Source of the DNA: Tyzzerella sp.
GTDB lineage: Bacteria; Bacillota; Clostridia; Lachnospirales; Lachnospiraceae
Reading direction: 5' to 3'
DNA length: 64,000 nt
Assembly (NCBI GenBank): GCA_017465565.1
Contig: JAFTWA010000002.1
Coordinates: 1 to 64,000, forward strand
Below, piece after piece: positions 42,814-51,328 of this stretch (positions are counted from its first letter, which is position 1; every line of letters starts with the position of its first letter). A program made the translations under genes and the position numbers. The notes under the pieces were generated by a model. The model was not told the DNA's origin. It saw only the letters and a program-made list of their open reading frames with translations, and did not search any database.

Positions 42814-44541
42814 ATGAGAAAAATTACAGGAAATAAATTATTGGTTAAGGCTTTGAAGGAAGAAGGCGTTGACATCCTCTTTGGTTATCCGGGAGCATGT
42901 ACCATCGATATTAGCGATGAATTATATAAACAGGACTATACAAAGGTTATCCTGCCAAGACATGAGCAGGCTTTAGTCCATGCTGCAGATGCTTATGCGC
43001 GTTCCACAGGAAAGGTTGGCGTGTGTCTGGTAACAAGTGGACCAGGTGCAACGAACCTTGTCACAGGTATTGCAACTGCGAATTATGACAGTGTGCCACT
43101 TGTGTGTTTTACAGGTCAGGTGGCAAGACATTTGATTGGAAATGATGCGTTCCAGGAAGTTGATATCGTCGGCATCACAAGAAGTATCTGCAAGTGGGGT
43201 ATCACAGTCCAAAGAAGAGAGGACCTTGGAAGAATTATCAAAGAAGCTTTCTATATTGCACGTTCTGGCCGTCCAGGTCCAGTTGTGGTTGACCTTCCAA
43301 AGGATGTAATGGGAGAGCTTGGAAGTCCTGATTATCCAGAGACAGTCAATATCCGTGGCTATAAGCCAAATCCAGGATTACATATTGGACAATTAAAACG
43401 TGCCATGAAGATGTTAAAGAAGGCGGAAAAACCGTTATTTTTAGCAGGTGGTGGCGTGAATATTGCAGGTGCAAATGAAAACTTTACAAAGATTGTAGAT
43501 ATTACAAAGATTCCAGTAGTCACAACGATTATGGGGAGAGGTGCAGTTCCTACTGACCATCCATTATTTATTGGAAATCTGGGTATGCATGGTGCTTATG
43601 CGTCAAATATGGCAGTTGGAGAATGTGATTTATTATTCTCAATTGGAACCAGATTCAATGACAGAATCACAGGTAAACTTCACGAATTTGCTCCGAAAGC
43701 ACAGATTGTACATATTGATATCGATACGGGTTCAATCTCAAGAAATGTGCATGTGGATGTGCCAATCGTAGCGGATGCAAAGGAAGCAACTGAAAAGATG
43801 TTAGAATATGTGGAAGAGCAGGAGACAACAGAATGGCTTGCGCAGATAGAAAGCTGGAAAAATGAGCATCCACTCATGATGAAAAACCAGACAACTTTAA
43901 CTCCACAGAAGATTATCGAAACAATCAATGAAACATTTGATGAAGCAATTGTAGTAACAGACGTTGGGCAGCACCAGATGTTTACGACACAATATCTGGC
44001 ATTGAATGAAAAGAAAAAGCTGCTTACATCAGGTGGACTTGGAACTATGGGATATGGTTTCCCTGGGGCAATTGGTGCACAGCTTGGTAACCCAGACGTT
44101 CCAGTTATTGCAATTTCTGGAGACGGCGGTATGCAAATGAATATTCAAGAATTTGCGACAGCAGTATTACAGGAACTTCCAGTGATTTTATGTGTATTTA
44201 ACAATACATATCTGGGTATGGTTCGCCAATGGCAGAAACTGTTTTATGGAAAACGTTATTCTATGACATGTCTTCGTTCTGGAAAAGCATGCGAAGGTAA
44301 GTGTGGAACGGAAGGCTGTGAATGTCCTCCATATACACCAGACTTTGTAAAGTTAGCAGAGAGCTATGGTGCAAAAGGTCTTCGTGTATTTAGTCCAGAT
44401 GAAATTGCACCGGCATTTGAAGAAGCGTGCAAGAATACAAAAGGGCCAACATTGATTGAATTTATCATTAATCCAGAAGAATTAGTGTATCCAATGGTAA
44501 AACCAGGCGGAACTCTGGAAGAACTACTTATGGATTGCTAG
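42814..44541 (+). CDS. ilvB: Acetolactate synthase large subunit with cysteine-rich insert
   Basis: The 575-residue ThDP enzyme joins two pyruvates (or pyruvate and 2-oxobutyrate) at the head of branched-chain synthesis. ILFGYPGACTIDI and the catalytic Glu in LPRHEQALVHAADAYA lie at the N-terminus; the ThDP-Mg motif is AISGDGGMQMNIQEFAT. Between YSMT and PDFVKLAESYGAKG there is a segment with Cys486, Cys493, Cys497, Cys502 and Cys504 where most homologues have a short loop. It may bind metal or be redox-active. The regulatory subunit gene follows. The start has AAGGAGGGCATGC upstream. Confidence 0.93.
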   Translation: MRKITGNKLLVKALKEEGVDILFGYPGACTIDISDELYKQDYTKVILPRHEQALVHAADAYARSTGKVGVCLVTSGPGATNLVTGIATANYDSVPLVCFTGQVARHLIGNDAFQEVDIVGITRSICKWGITVQRREDLGRIIKEAFYIARSGRPGPVVVDLPKDVMGELGSPDYPETVNIRGYKPNPGLHIGQLKRAMKMLKKAEKPLFLAGGGVNIAGANENFTKIVDITKIPVVTTIMGRGAVPTDHPLFIGNLGMHGAYASNMAVGECDLLFSIGTRFNDRITGKLHEFAPKAQIVHIDIDTGSISRNVHVDVPIVADAKEATEKMLEYVEEQETTEWLAQIESWKNEHPLMMKNQTTLTPQKIIETINETFDEAIVVTDVGQHQMFTTQYLALNEKKKLLTSGGLGTMGYGFPGAIGAQLGNPDVPVIAISGDGGMQMNIQEFATAVLQELPVILCVFNNTYLGMVRQWQKLFYGKRYSMTCLRSGKACEGKCGTEGCECPPYTPDFVKLAESYGAKGLRVFSPDEIAPAFEEACKNTKGPTLIEFIINPEELVYPMVKPGGTLEELLMDC

Positions 44542-44558
44542 GAAGGAGGACGTGATTT

Positions 44559-45068
44559 ATGAATTCGAATTTAAAAAAGAGATGGATTTCACTATTTGTA
44601 GAAAATCAGGTCGGTGTACTTCCTAAGATTTCAGGGCTTTTCTCAGGAAAGTTATATAACTTAGAAAGCCTTACTGTAGGGCCAACCGAGGATCCGACTG
44701 TTTCACGTATGACGATTGCGACATATAGTGATGATGAGACATTTGAGCAGATTAAAAAGCAGCTTAACAAGATGGTAGAAGTTATTAAAGTAATTGATTT
44801 CACGAACAGTTCTGTATGTATGAAAGAATTACTTTATGTAAAAGTTAAGAAGTGTACAAGAGAAGACAAGGAAGAGATTTTCCAGATTGCACAGTCTTTC
44901 AATGCGAAGATTGTTGATTACGGAAAAGACAGCCTGCTCTTAGAATTTGTACACTCAGCAACAAAAAATGATGCGATTATTAAGCTGATGAAAGAAGAAT
45001 TCCAGACGATTGAAGTTGTTCGCGGCGGAAGCGTTGGAATTGAAGCAATTAATATGACACAGCGTTAG
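44559..45068 (+). CDS. ilvN: Acetolactate synthase small (regulatory) subunit
   Basis: The 169-residue subunit activates IlvB and gives valine feedback. The N-terminal ACT domain starts RWISLFVENQVGVLPKISGLF with the effector-loop NLESLTVGPTEDPTVSRMTI; a second ACT-like domain fills residues 80-165. The length fits the IlvN/IlvH type. GGAAGGAGGACGTG precedes the ATG, 17 bases after ilvB. A 31-bp palindrome follows the stop codon at 45080 and may end the message or serve the ilvE promoter. Confidence 0.93.
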   Translation: MNSNLKKRWISLFVENQVGVLPKISGLFSGKLYNLESLTVGPTEDPTVSRMTIATYSDDETFEQIKKQLNKMVEVIKVIDFTNSSVCMKELLYVKVKKCTREDKEEIFQIAQSFNAKIVDYGKDSLLLEFVHSATKNDAIIKLMKEEFQTIEVVRGGSVGIEAINMTQR

Positions 45069-45079
45069 TTGAAAAAAGT

Positions 45080-45110
45080 AGAGTGCACTCTAAAATTTAG
45101 AGTGCACTCT
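45080..45110. promoter_or_regulatory. 31-bp perfect palindrome directly before the ilvE promoter
   Basis: AGAGTGCACTCTAAA, one central A, then TTTAGAGTGCACTCT: 15-bp arms. Within each arm GAGTGCACTC is itself a palindrome, so the 12-mer occurs twice. It ends one base before the -35 box of ilvE. No T-run follows, which speaks for an operator rather than an ordinary terminator. Confidence 0.75.
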
Positions 45111-45111
45111 C

Positions 45112-45140
45112 TTGACATTGTATAAAAAAAGTACGATAAT
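45112..45140 (+). promoter_or_regulatory. ilvE promoter
   Basis: TTGACA (45112-45117), spacer 17, GATAAT (45135-45140); the start codon is 38 bases further on. Confidence 0.85.
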
Positions 45141-45177
45141 AGCATTTAGATAAAAAGTACGAATGGGGGAACTCGGT

Positions 45178-46203
45178 ATGAGTAACAAACAGATTGATTG
45201 GTCAAATTTAGGTTTCGGTTATATTCAGACAGATAAAAGATATGTTTCAAATTATAAAGATGGTGCGTGGGATGAAGGCGGCCTCACAGAAGATGCGAAT
45301 ATCGTGTTAAATGAGTGTGCAGGTGTACTTCAATATGCACAGACTATTTTTGAAGGATTAAAAGCATATAGAACAGAAGATGGACACATTGTAACATTCC
45401 GTCCTGACCTCAATGCACAGAGAATGGTAGACAGTGCAAAGAGACTGCAGATGCCACCATTCCCAGTAGAAAGATTTGTGGAAGCAGTAGAACAAGTAGT
45501 TGCGGCAAATGCAGATTTTGTTCCACCATACGGTTCAGGCGCAACCATGTATCTCCGTCCATATATGTTCGGAAGTAATCCAGTTATCGGTGTAAAACCA
45601 GCAAGTGAATATCAATTCCGTATCTTTGCCACACCGGTAGGACCATACTTCAAAGGCGGTGCAAAGCCAATCACAATCCGTGTTTGTGATTATGACCGTG
45701 CAGCTCCGCATGGAACAGGTCATATCAAAGCTGGTCTTAACTATGCAATGAGTTTGTATGCAATCGTAGATGCACATGAGCAAGGCTATGATGAAAATAT
45801 GTATCTTGATTCTGCAACAAGAACAAAAGTAGAAGAAACAGGCGGGGCAAACTTTATCTTTATCACAAAAGACGGCAAGCTTGTAACTCCGAAATCAGAT
45901 ACAATTCTTCCATCAATCACAAGACGTTCGCTTTGCCATGTAGCAAAAGAATATCTCGGCATGGAAGTGGAAGAAAGAGAAGTTTATTTATCAGAATTAG
46001 GAGACTTCGCAGAATGTGGTCTCTGTGGTACAGCAGCAGTTATTTCTCCAGTAGGAAAGGTAGTTGACCACGGTAAAGAAATCTGTTTCCCAAGCGGAAT
46101 GGATGAAATGGGACCAATCACAAAGAAATTGTATGACACATTAACAGGTATCCAGATGGGCAGAATTGAAGCACCAGAAGGATGGATTCATGTAATTAAA
46201 TAA
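45178..46203 (+). CDS. ilvE: Branched-chain amino acid aminotransferase
   Basis: The 341-residue PLP enzyme of fold type IV makes the last step of valine, leucine and isoleucine synthesis. It shows ANIVLNECAGVLQYAQTIFEGLKAYR, RPYMFGSNPVIGVKPA, the Schiff-base Lys in HGTGHIKAGLNYAMSLYA and TRTKVEETGGANFIFI. The length fits the class II eukaryote-like bacterial BCAT. The ATG at 45178 follows GGGGGAACTC. It has its own promoter and palindromic operator, separate from ilvBN just upstream. A terminator follows at 46216. Confidence 0.94.
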   Translation: MSNKQIDWSNLGFGYIQTDKRYVSNYKDGAWDEGGLTEDANIVLNECAGVLQYAQTIFEGLKAYRTEDGHIVTFRPDLNAQRMVDSAKRLQMPPFPVERFVEAVEQVVAANADFVPPYGSGATMYLRPYMFGSNPVIGVKPASEYQFRIFATPVGPYFKGGAKPITIRVCDYDRAAPHGTGHIKAGLNYAMSLYAIVDAHEQGYDENMYLDSATRTKVEETGGANFIFITKDGKLVTPKSDTILPSITRRSLCHVAKEYLGMEVEEREVYLSELGDFAECGLCGTAAVISPVGKVVDHGKEICFPSGMDEMGPITKKLYDTLTGIQMGRIEAPEGWIHVIK

Positions 46204-46215
46204 GATTTCGATAAG

Positions 46216-46246
46216 AGAGCACGATAAATTGTCGTGCTCTTTATTT
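46216..46246 (+). terminator. Terminator after ilvE
   Basis: AGAGCACGA (46216-46224) pairs with TCGTGCTCT (46232-46240), then TTATTTTT. Confidence 0.88.
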
Positions 46247-46303
46247 TTGTAAATATTTGTGTTATAATATAACGAACTATGGTTAGGAAATGGAGGTGTG
46301 CCT

Positions 46304-47059
46304 GTGGAGGCATACACAAGTTTTGCATCTGTCTATGATACGTTCATGGATAATATTCCATATGAAGACTGGGCAGACTATCTGAAAGAACTGCTAACTG
46401 AATACGACATAAAGGACGGTCTCGTTCTGGATCTTGGCTGTGGAACTGGCAATATGACAGAGCTTCTGGCGGCGTCGGGTTACGACATGATTGGTATCGA
46501 CAATGCAGAAGAGATGCTGGATATCGCCATGGAAAAGCGCGCAGCTTCAGGACACGATATCTTATATCTTCTTCAGGATATGCGTGAGTTTGAACTCTAT
46601 GGAACGGTAAAAGCCATTGTAAGCATCTGTGATTCCATAAATTATATTACTGAGGAAGAAGACCTTTTAGAAGTATTCCGTCTGGCAAATAATTATCTGG
46701 ACCCAAAAGGTGTATTTATTTTTGATTTTAATACAGTATATAAATACAGCGAAATTATGGGAAACCAGACAATTGCGGAGGACCGTGAGGATTGTAGTTT
46801 TATCTGGGATAACTATTATTATGAGGATGAACAGATTAACGAGTATGAGCTGAGCCTTTTTATCAAAGAAAAGGATTCGGATTTGTACCGCAAATATCAG
46901 GAAACCCATTTCCAGAAAGCATATGATTTGAAAACCATCCAGAGACTGGTGACAGAGTCTGGATTAGAATATATTACAGCATATGATGCGTTTACAAGAA
47001 ATGCTCCGACAGAGAAGAGTGAGCGCATCTACGTGATTGCGAGAGAACAAGGAAAATAG
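46304..47059 (+). CDS. Class I SAM-dependent methyltransferase
   Basis: The 251-residue protein has the full SAM fold: motif I VLDLGCGTGNMTELLA, acidic loop IGIDNAEEMLDIA, motif II LLQDMREFEL and motif III region ISICDSINYI. The N-terminus YTSFASVYDTFMDNIPYEDWADY and the closing IYVIAREQGK are typical of a group common in Firmicutes whose substrate is unknown. The GTG at 46304 lies 6 bases after GGAGGT and is preferred over the GTG two codons earlier. The hslO gene follows after 15 bases. Confidence 0.85.
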   Translation: MEAYTSFASVYDTFMDNIPYEDWADYLKELLTEYDIKDGLVLDLGCGTGNMTELLAASGYDMIGIDNAEEMLDIAMEKRAASGHDILYLLQDMREFELYGTVKAIVSICDSINYITEEEDLLEVFRLANNYLDPKGVFIFDFNTVYKYSEIMGNQTIAEDREDCSFIWDNYYYEDEQINEYELSLFIKEKDSDLYRKYQETHFQKAYDLKTIQRLVTESGLEYITAYDAFTRNAPTEKSERIYVIAREQGK

Positions 47060-47074
47060 AAAGAGGAAAATAAT

Positions 47075-47953
47075 ATGAAAGATTATATTGTAAGAGCAAC
47101 CGCTGCAAATAATCAGGTGAGAGCATTTGCGGCGACAACAAGAGAGGTAGTGGAGACTGCGAGGGCAGCACACAATACGAGTCCGGTAGCGACAGCAGCA
47201 CTGGGGAGACTTCTCACAGCTGGTGCGCTTATGGGAAGCATGATGAAGAATGAAAAGGACATGCTGACGATTAAGATTCAGTGTGACGGTCCGATTCAGG
47301 GACTCACCGTTACAGCAGATGTAGCTGGAAATGTAAAAGGATTCGTGGAAAATCCTGACGTGATGCTCCCGCCAAGTAAAAAGGGAAAATTAGACGTAGC
47401 TTCCGCCTTAGGTCTGGGTGTTCTTAGTGTTATCAAGGATATGGGATTAAAAGAACCATATGTTGGGCAGACTATTTTGACAACAAGCGAAATTGCTGAG
47501 GATTTGACGTATTACTTTGCAACATCAGAACAAGTGCCATCGTCTGTTGGACTTGGGGTGCTTATGGAAAAGGATAACACAGTAAAGCAGGCAGGTGGAT
47601 TTATTATCCAGGTAATGCCTTTTGTGGAGGATGCAGTAGTTGATAAATTAGAGGCAAATATTGCAAAACTTGATTCTGTGACATCAATGCTGGATAAGGG
47701 ATATTCTCCAGAAAAGATTTTGGAGACAGTGTTAGAAGGCATGGATGTGCAATATACAGATACAATGCCGACAGCGTTTAACTGTAACTGCTCAAAATCA
47801 AGAGTGGAAAAAGCGTTAATCAGCATTGGCAAAAAAGATATTCAGGAAATGATTAATGATGGAAAGCCTATTGAAATGCATTGTCATTTCTGTAATACAA
47901 GTTACCAGTTTACAGTAGAGGAACTAAAGGACATACTAAAGAAAAGTAAATAG
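47075..47953 (+). CDS. hslO: Redox-regulated chaperone Hsp33
   Basis: The 292-residue chaperone is switched on by oxidation and heat. The N-terminal domain has ARAAHNTSPVATAALGRLLTAGALMGSMM, and the C-terminal zinc switch has CNC (in FNCNCSKSRVEKAL) and CHFC, the four zinc-binding cysteines. The length is standard. GAAAGAGGAAAA precedes the ATG. In an anaerobe it would protect proteins during oxygen exposure. It is part of a run with the methyltransferase and nadE, with gaps of 15 and 9 bases. Confidence 0.95.
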   Translation: MKDYIVRATAANNQVRAFAATTREVVETARAAHNTSPVATAALGRLLTAGALMGSMMKNEKDMLTIKIQCDGPIQGLTVTADVAGNVKGFVENPDVMLPPSKKGKLDVASALGLGVLSVIKDMGLKEPYVGQTILTTSEIAEDLTYYFATSEQVPSSVGLGVLMEKDNTVKQAGGFIIQVMPFVEDAVVDKLEANIAKLDSVTSMLDKGYSPEKILETVLEGMDVQYTDTMPTAFNCNCSKSRVEKALISIGKKDIQEMINDGKPIEMHCHFCNTSYQFTVEELKDILKKSK

Positions 47954-47962
47954 GAGGCTCTT

Positions 47963-49879
47963 ATGAAACAGGGATTAGTAAAAGTAGCAGCGGCAACACC
48001 AAATATTCAGGTTGCAGAAGTAGATTATAACACACAGGAAATTTGTAAATTAATTGACGAGACAGTGGCAAATGGAGCGAAAATCGTTGCATTTCCAGAA
48101 CTTTGTATTACAGGCTATACTTGTGGAGATTTATTTTCACAAGATATTCTGCTCAAAAAGACAAAGAAAGCCTTGAAAAAAATCATTGCCCACACCATGG
48201 GAAAGGATGCTTTGATTTTTGTCGGACTCCCATACATGGTGCGCAACAAATTATATAATGTAGCAGCGGCAATCTGTAACGGCGAATTGCTTGGTATGGT
48301 AACCAAGACATTTCTGCCAAACTACAATGAATTTTATGAAATGAGACAATTTAAGGAAGGTCCTAAGAAAGCGGACTGGATTCAGTTTGAGGGAGAAAAA
48401 ATTCCATTTGGACCACAAATTTTATTTGAATGTGAAGAAATGCCAGATTTAATAGTTTCAGCAGAAATCTGTGAAGATGTCTGGGCTCCGATTCAGCCAA
48501 GTATTATGGCTGCGACATGTGGAGCAACGATTATTGTAAACTGTTCTGCAAGCAATGAGACAGCAGGAAAGGACGCATACCGTAAGGCTTTGATTTGTGG
48601 ACAATCTGCAAGACTGATTGCGGGATATGTTTATGCAAATGCAGGCGAAGGAGAATCTACGACAGATGTAGTATTTGGCGGACACAACATAATCGCTGAA
48701 AACGGAACCATTTTAAAAGAAGCAGACCGCTATGTGAATGATACTATTTACAGCGAAATTGACATTGAGAGAATTGTAGGTGAAAGATGTAAAAATACTA
48801 CGTTCCAAATGTCTGAAGATTATGCGGATTTAATAAAAGTTCCATTTTCTCTGAATGTAGAAGAGACGGAGATTACAAGAACATTTGAAGCGCTTCCATT
48901 CGTTCCAAGTAACGCAGAGGCCCGCAAAGAGTTATGTGAGGAAATCCTTACAATCCAGGCAATGGGATTAAAGAAACGTCTTGCACATACCAATTGTAAG
49001 AGTGCAGTTGTAGGTATCTCTGGTGGCTTAGACTCTACGTTAGCCCTTCTTGTTACGGCGAAAGCATTTGATATGCTTGGAATCGATAGAAAATGCATTG
49101 AATCTGTTACGATGCCATGCTTTGGCACAACGGACAGAACCTACACAAATGCCTGCACTTTAACACAGAAGCTGGGTGCAACACTCAGCGAAGTAAACAT
49201 CAAAGATGCAGTTCGAATCCATTTCCGCGATATCGGACATTCAGAAGACCAGCATGACGTGACATTTGAAAATGCGCAGGCGAGAGAACGTACGCAGGTA
49301 CTTATGGATATTGCCAATAAGACCAATGGTATGGTAATCGGTACCGGCGATATGTCGGAGCTGGCGCTTGGCTGGGCGACATACAACGGAGACCACATGT
49401 CTATGTATGGTGTAAATGCATCGGTACCAAAGACTATGGTGCGTCACCTTGTGCAATACTATGCAGATACTTGTGTGGATGAAGAGTTAAAAGCAGTGCT
49501 GCTTGATATTTTAGATACACCAGTAAGTCCTGAGTTATTGCCACCAGAGGAAGGGGAAATTGCCCAGAAAACAGAGGATTTGGTTGGCCCATATGAGCTG
49601 CATGATTTCTATCTGTATTACATGCTTCGCTATGGTTATACACCAAGCAAGATTTTCCGTCTTGCAAAGTTAGCATTTGCAGGTATGCATGATGAAGAAA
49701 CAATCCTAAAATGGATGAAGACATTCTACCGCCGTTTCTTCTCGCAGCAATTCAAACGCTCGTGTGTTCCGGATGGACCAAAAGTGGGAACGGTTGCATT
49801 GTCACCACGTGGAGACCTTAGAATGCCAAGTGATGCATGCGCAGCAATATGGCTCAAGGATTTAGAAGGACTTAAGTAA
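47963..49879 (+). CDS. nadE: Glutamine-dependent NAD+ synthetase
   Basis: The 638-residue two-domain enzyme makes NAD from deamido-NAD, ATP and glutamine. The N-terminal nitrilase-like glutaminase has the catalytic Glu in FPELCITGYTCGDLF, the Lys in KTFLPNYNEFYE and the Cys in VSAEICEDVWAP. The C-terminal synthetase has the P-loop VGISGGLDSTLALL and GTGDMSELALGWATYNGDHMS. The length fits the long bacterial form. TAGGAGGCTCTT precedes the ATG. A terminator follows. Confidence 0.95.
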   Translation: MKQGLVKVAAATPNIQVAEVDYNTQEICKLIDETVANGAKIVAFPELCITGYTCGDLFSQDILLKKTKKALKKIIAHTMGKDALIFVGLPYMVRNKLYNVAAAICNGELLGMVTKTFLPNYNEFYEMRQFKEGPKKADWIQFEGEKIPFGPQILFECEEMPDLIVSAEICEDVWAPIQPSIMAATCGATIIVNCSASNETAGKDAYRKALICGQSARLIAGYVYANAGEGESTTDVVFGGHNIIAENGTILKEADRYVNDTIYSEIDIERIVGERCKNTTFQMSEDYADLIKVPFSLNVEETEITRTFEALPFVPSNAEARKELCEEILTIQAMGLKKRLAHTNCKSAVVGISGGLDSTLALLVTAKAFDMLGIDRKCIESVTMPCFGTTDRTYTNACTLTQKLGATLSEVNIKDAVRIHFRDIGHSEDQHDVTFENAQARERTQVLMDIANKTNGMVIGTGDMSELALGWATYNGDHMSMYGVNASVPKTMVRHLVQYYADTCVDEELKAVLLDILDTPVSPELLPPEEGEIAQKTEDLVGPYELHDFYLYYMLRYGYTPSKIFRLAKLAFAGMHDEETILKWMKTFYRRFFSQQFKRSCVPDGPKVGTVALSPRGDLRMPSDACAAIWLKDLEGLK

Positions 49880-49888
49880 AAATTAAGA

Positions 49889-49918
49889 AAAAGGAAGGCG
49901 AAAGTCTTCCTTTTTTTG
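49889..49918 (+). terminator. Terminator after nadE
   Basis: AAAAAGGAAG and CTTCCTTTTT pair over loop GCGAAAGT; the T-run doubles as the descending tail. The pilus promoter starts at the next base. Confidence 0.85.
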
Positions 49919-49947
49919 TTGACAAATTCTGGAAATTCATCTATAGT
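49919..49947 (+). promoter_or_regulatory. Pilus operon promoter
   Basis: TTGACA (49919-49924), spacer 17, TATAGT (49942-49947). The leader of about 90 nt carries the AAAGGAGGG site for the TTG start. Confidence 0.85.
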
Positions 49948-50043
49948 GAACTTACTCTTCAAAAAGAGCAAATCTATTTTCAACGGGAGATTCATCCCAA
50001 TTATCCAAAGTAAAAAGAATTCTATACGGAAAGGAGGGAAATA

Positions 50044-51327
50044 TTGAAGAAGAAATGGAAAATATTAATGGCGTTTTTGCTTTTGTTTGTTTTGGGCTTT
50101 CGCAGTGAGTCTGTTCAGGCAGCAGGCAGTACCGTTACGCGCTATGAAAGAACCTCGCAATTAGATCCTGAGAAATTGTTATATGTACACACAGGGATTT
50201 TCGAGGTGGACGGCATAACTGCTTTCTGTGCAGAGTGGACTAGGGGCGCACCATGGGTGGGTTCTCAGACGAGCGAGTGGATGCCGATTACGGACGATGA
50301 GTTTAGAAAGGTTCTGTACTATGGTTATAATGGGCCCATGGATAAGGGGTATACCTATGTAGAAACCTCCATGGCCGCTTCAGGGGCAAATGGTGCAGGA
50401 ACCTGTTCCCTTGGCAGAATGATGCTTGAGGAAATTGCAGAATACGAATCACCGCCAAACTCATTTAAAGCATGGCTGGTGGAAACCAACAATGGAAATA
50501 CGCAGGATTTGGTTTTTTACACCGTAGTTGAAGGCGGTGACTTGCGTGTGAAGAAGGTTTCATCGGATGTATCTATGACAGAAGGGAATACAAATTATTC
50601 GCTGGAAGGGGCTGTTTACGGAGTCTATTCGGACGCGGCTTGCGAGACATTAGTCAGTGAGCTGACGACAGACGCAAATGGAGAGACACCAACTGTTTTT
50701 GTTGAAACAGGAACTTATTATGTGAAAGAGATTAGTGCACCGGATGGTTTTCTGCTGAGTGAAGAAATCCAGGAAGTCGAAGTAGTTGCTTCGAGCACAT
50801 GCGTTGTAACCATGGCAGATGCTCCGCAGACGGTGACTCCAGGGCTTTTGATTCAAAAGGTGGATGCAGAAACAGGAGAGAATGTGCCACAGGGTACGGC
50901 TGTTCTGTCTGGAGCCCAGTTCCTTGTGAAGTTCTATGCTGGAAATTATGCGGACGGTGAGAACCCAGAACTTGGCGGAGCCCAGGCAGATAAAGAGTGG
51001 ATAATGCAGACAGACGTAAATGGACAAATTTTTATGAAGGATGAGTACAAAATTTCAGGAGATGATTTCTGGAAAAACGAAGAGGGCGTAGCGGTGCTGC
51101 CGCTAGGGACAATAACGGTTCAGGAGATTGTACCACCAAATGGCTACCTGCTTAATTCCAACATTTTTGTCCAAAAGATAGCGTGTGTTGAAACTGGTTA
51201 TGAGGCGATTGAAGTCGCAGATTTTATATTTAAACTACCAGAAACCGGGTCAGGTCAAATGCTGGCAATTGCAATGACTGGAATCAGTTGTCTGGTATTA
51301 GGTACAAGAAAAACAAGGAGGCAATAG
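50044..51327 (+). CDS. LPETG-anchored pilus adhesin with SpaA-type domains
   Basis: The 427-residue surface protein has a signal peptide (residues 1-25, ending VQA) and an N-terminal domain with GITAFCAEWTRGAPW, similar to thioester adhesion domains with a reactive Cys. Two SpaA/Cna-B type modules follow, with E-box motifs YYVKEISAPDGFLL and TITVQEIVPPNGYLL. The sorting signal is KLPETG plus a hydrophobic segment and an arginine-rich tail. It starts with TTG after AAAGGAGGG. As first gene of the sortase cluster it is likely the tip protein. The thioester reading is uncertain. Confidence 0.82.
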   Translation: MKKKWKILMAFLLLFVLGFRSESVQAAGSTVTRYERTSQLDPEKLLYVHTGIFEVDGITAFCAEWTRGAPWVGSQTSEWMPITDDEFRKVLYYGYNGPMDKGYTYVETSMAASGANGAGTCSLGRMMLEEIAEYESPPNSFKAWLVETNNGNTQDLVFYTVVEGGDLRVKKVSSDVSMTEGNTNYSLEGAVYGVYSDAACETLVSELTTDANGETPTVFVETGTYYVKEISAPDGFLLSEEIQEVEVVASSTCVVTMADAPQTVTPGLLIQKVDAETGENVPQGTAVLSGAQFLVKFYAGNYADGENPELGGAQADKEWIMQTDVNGQIFMKDEYKISGDDFWKNEEGVAVLPLGTITVQEIVPPNGYLLNSNIFVQKIACVETGYEAIEVADFIFKLPETGSGQMLAIAMTGISCLVLGTRKTRRQ

Positions 51328-51328
51328 A

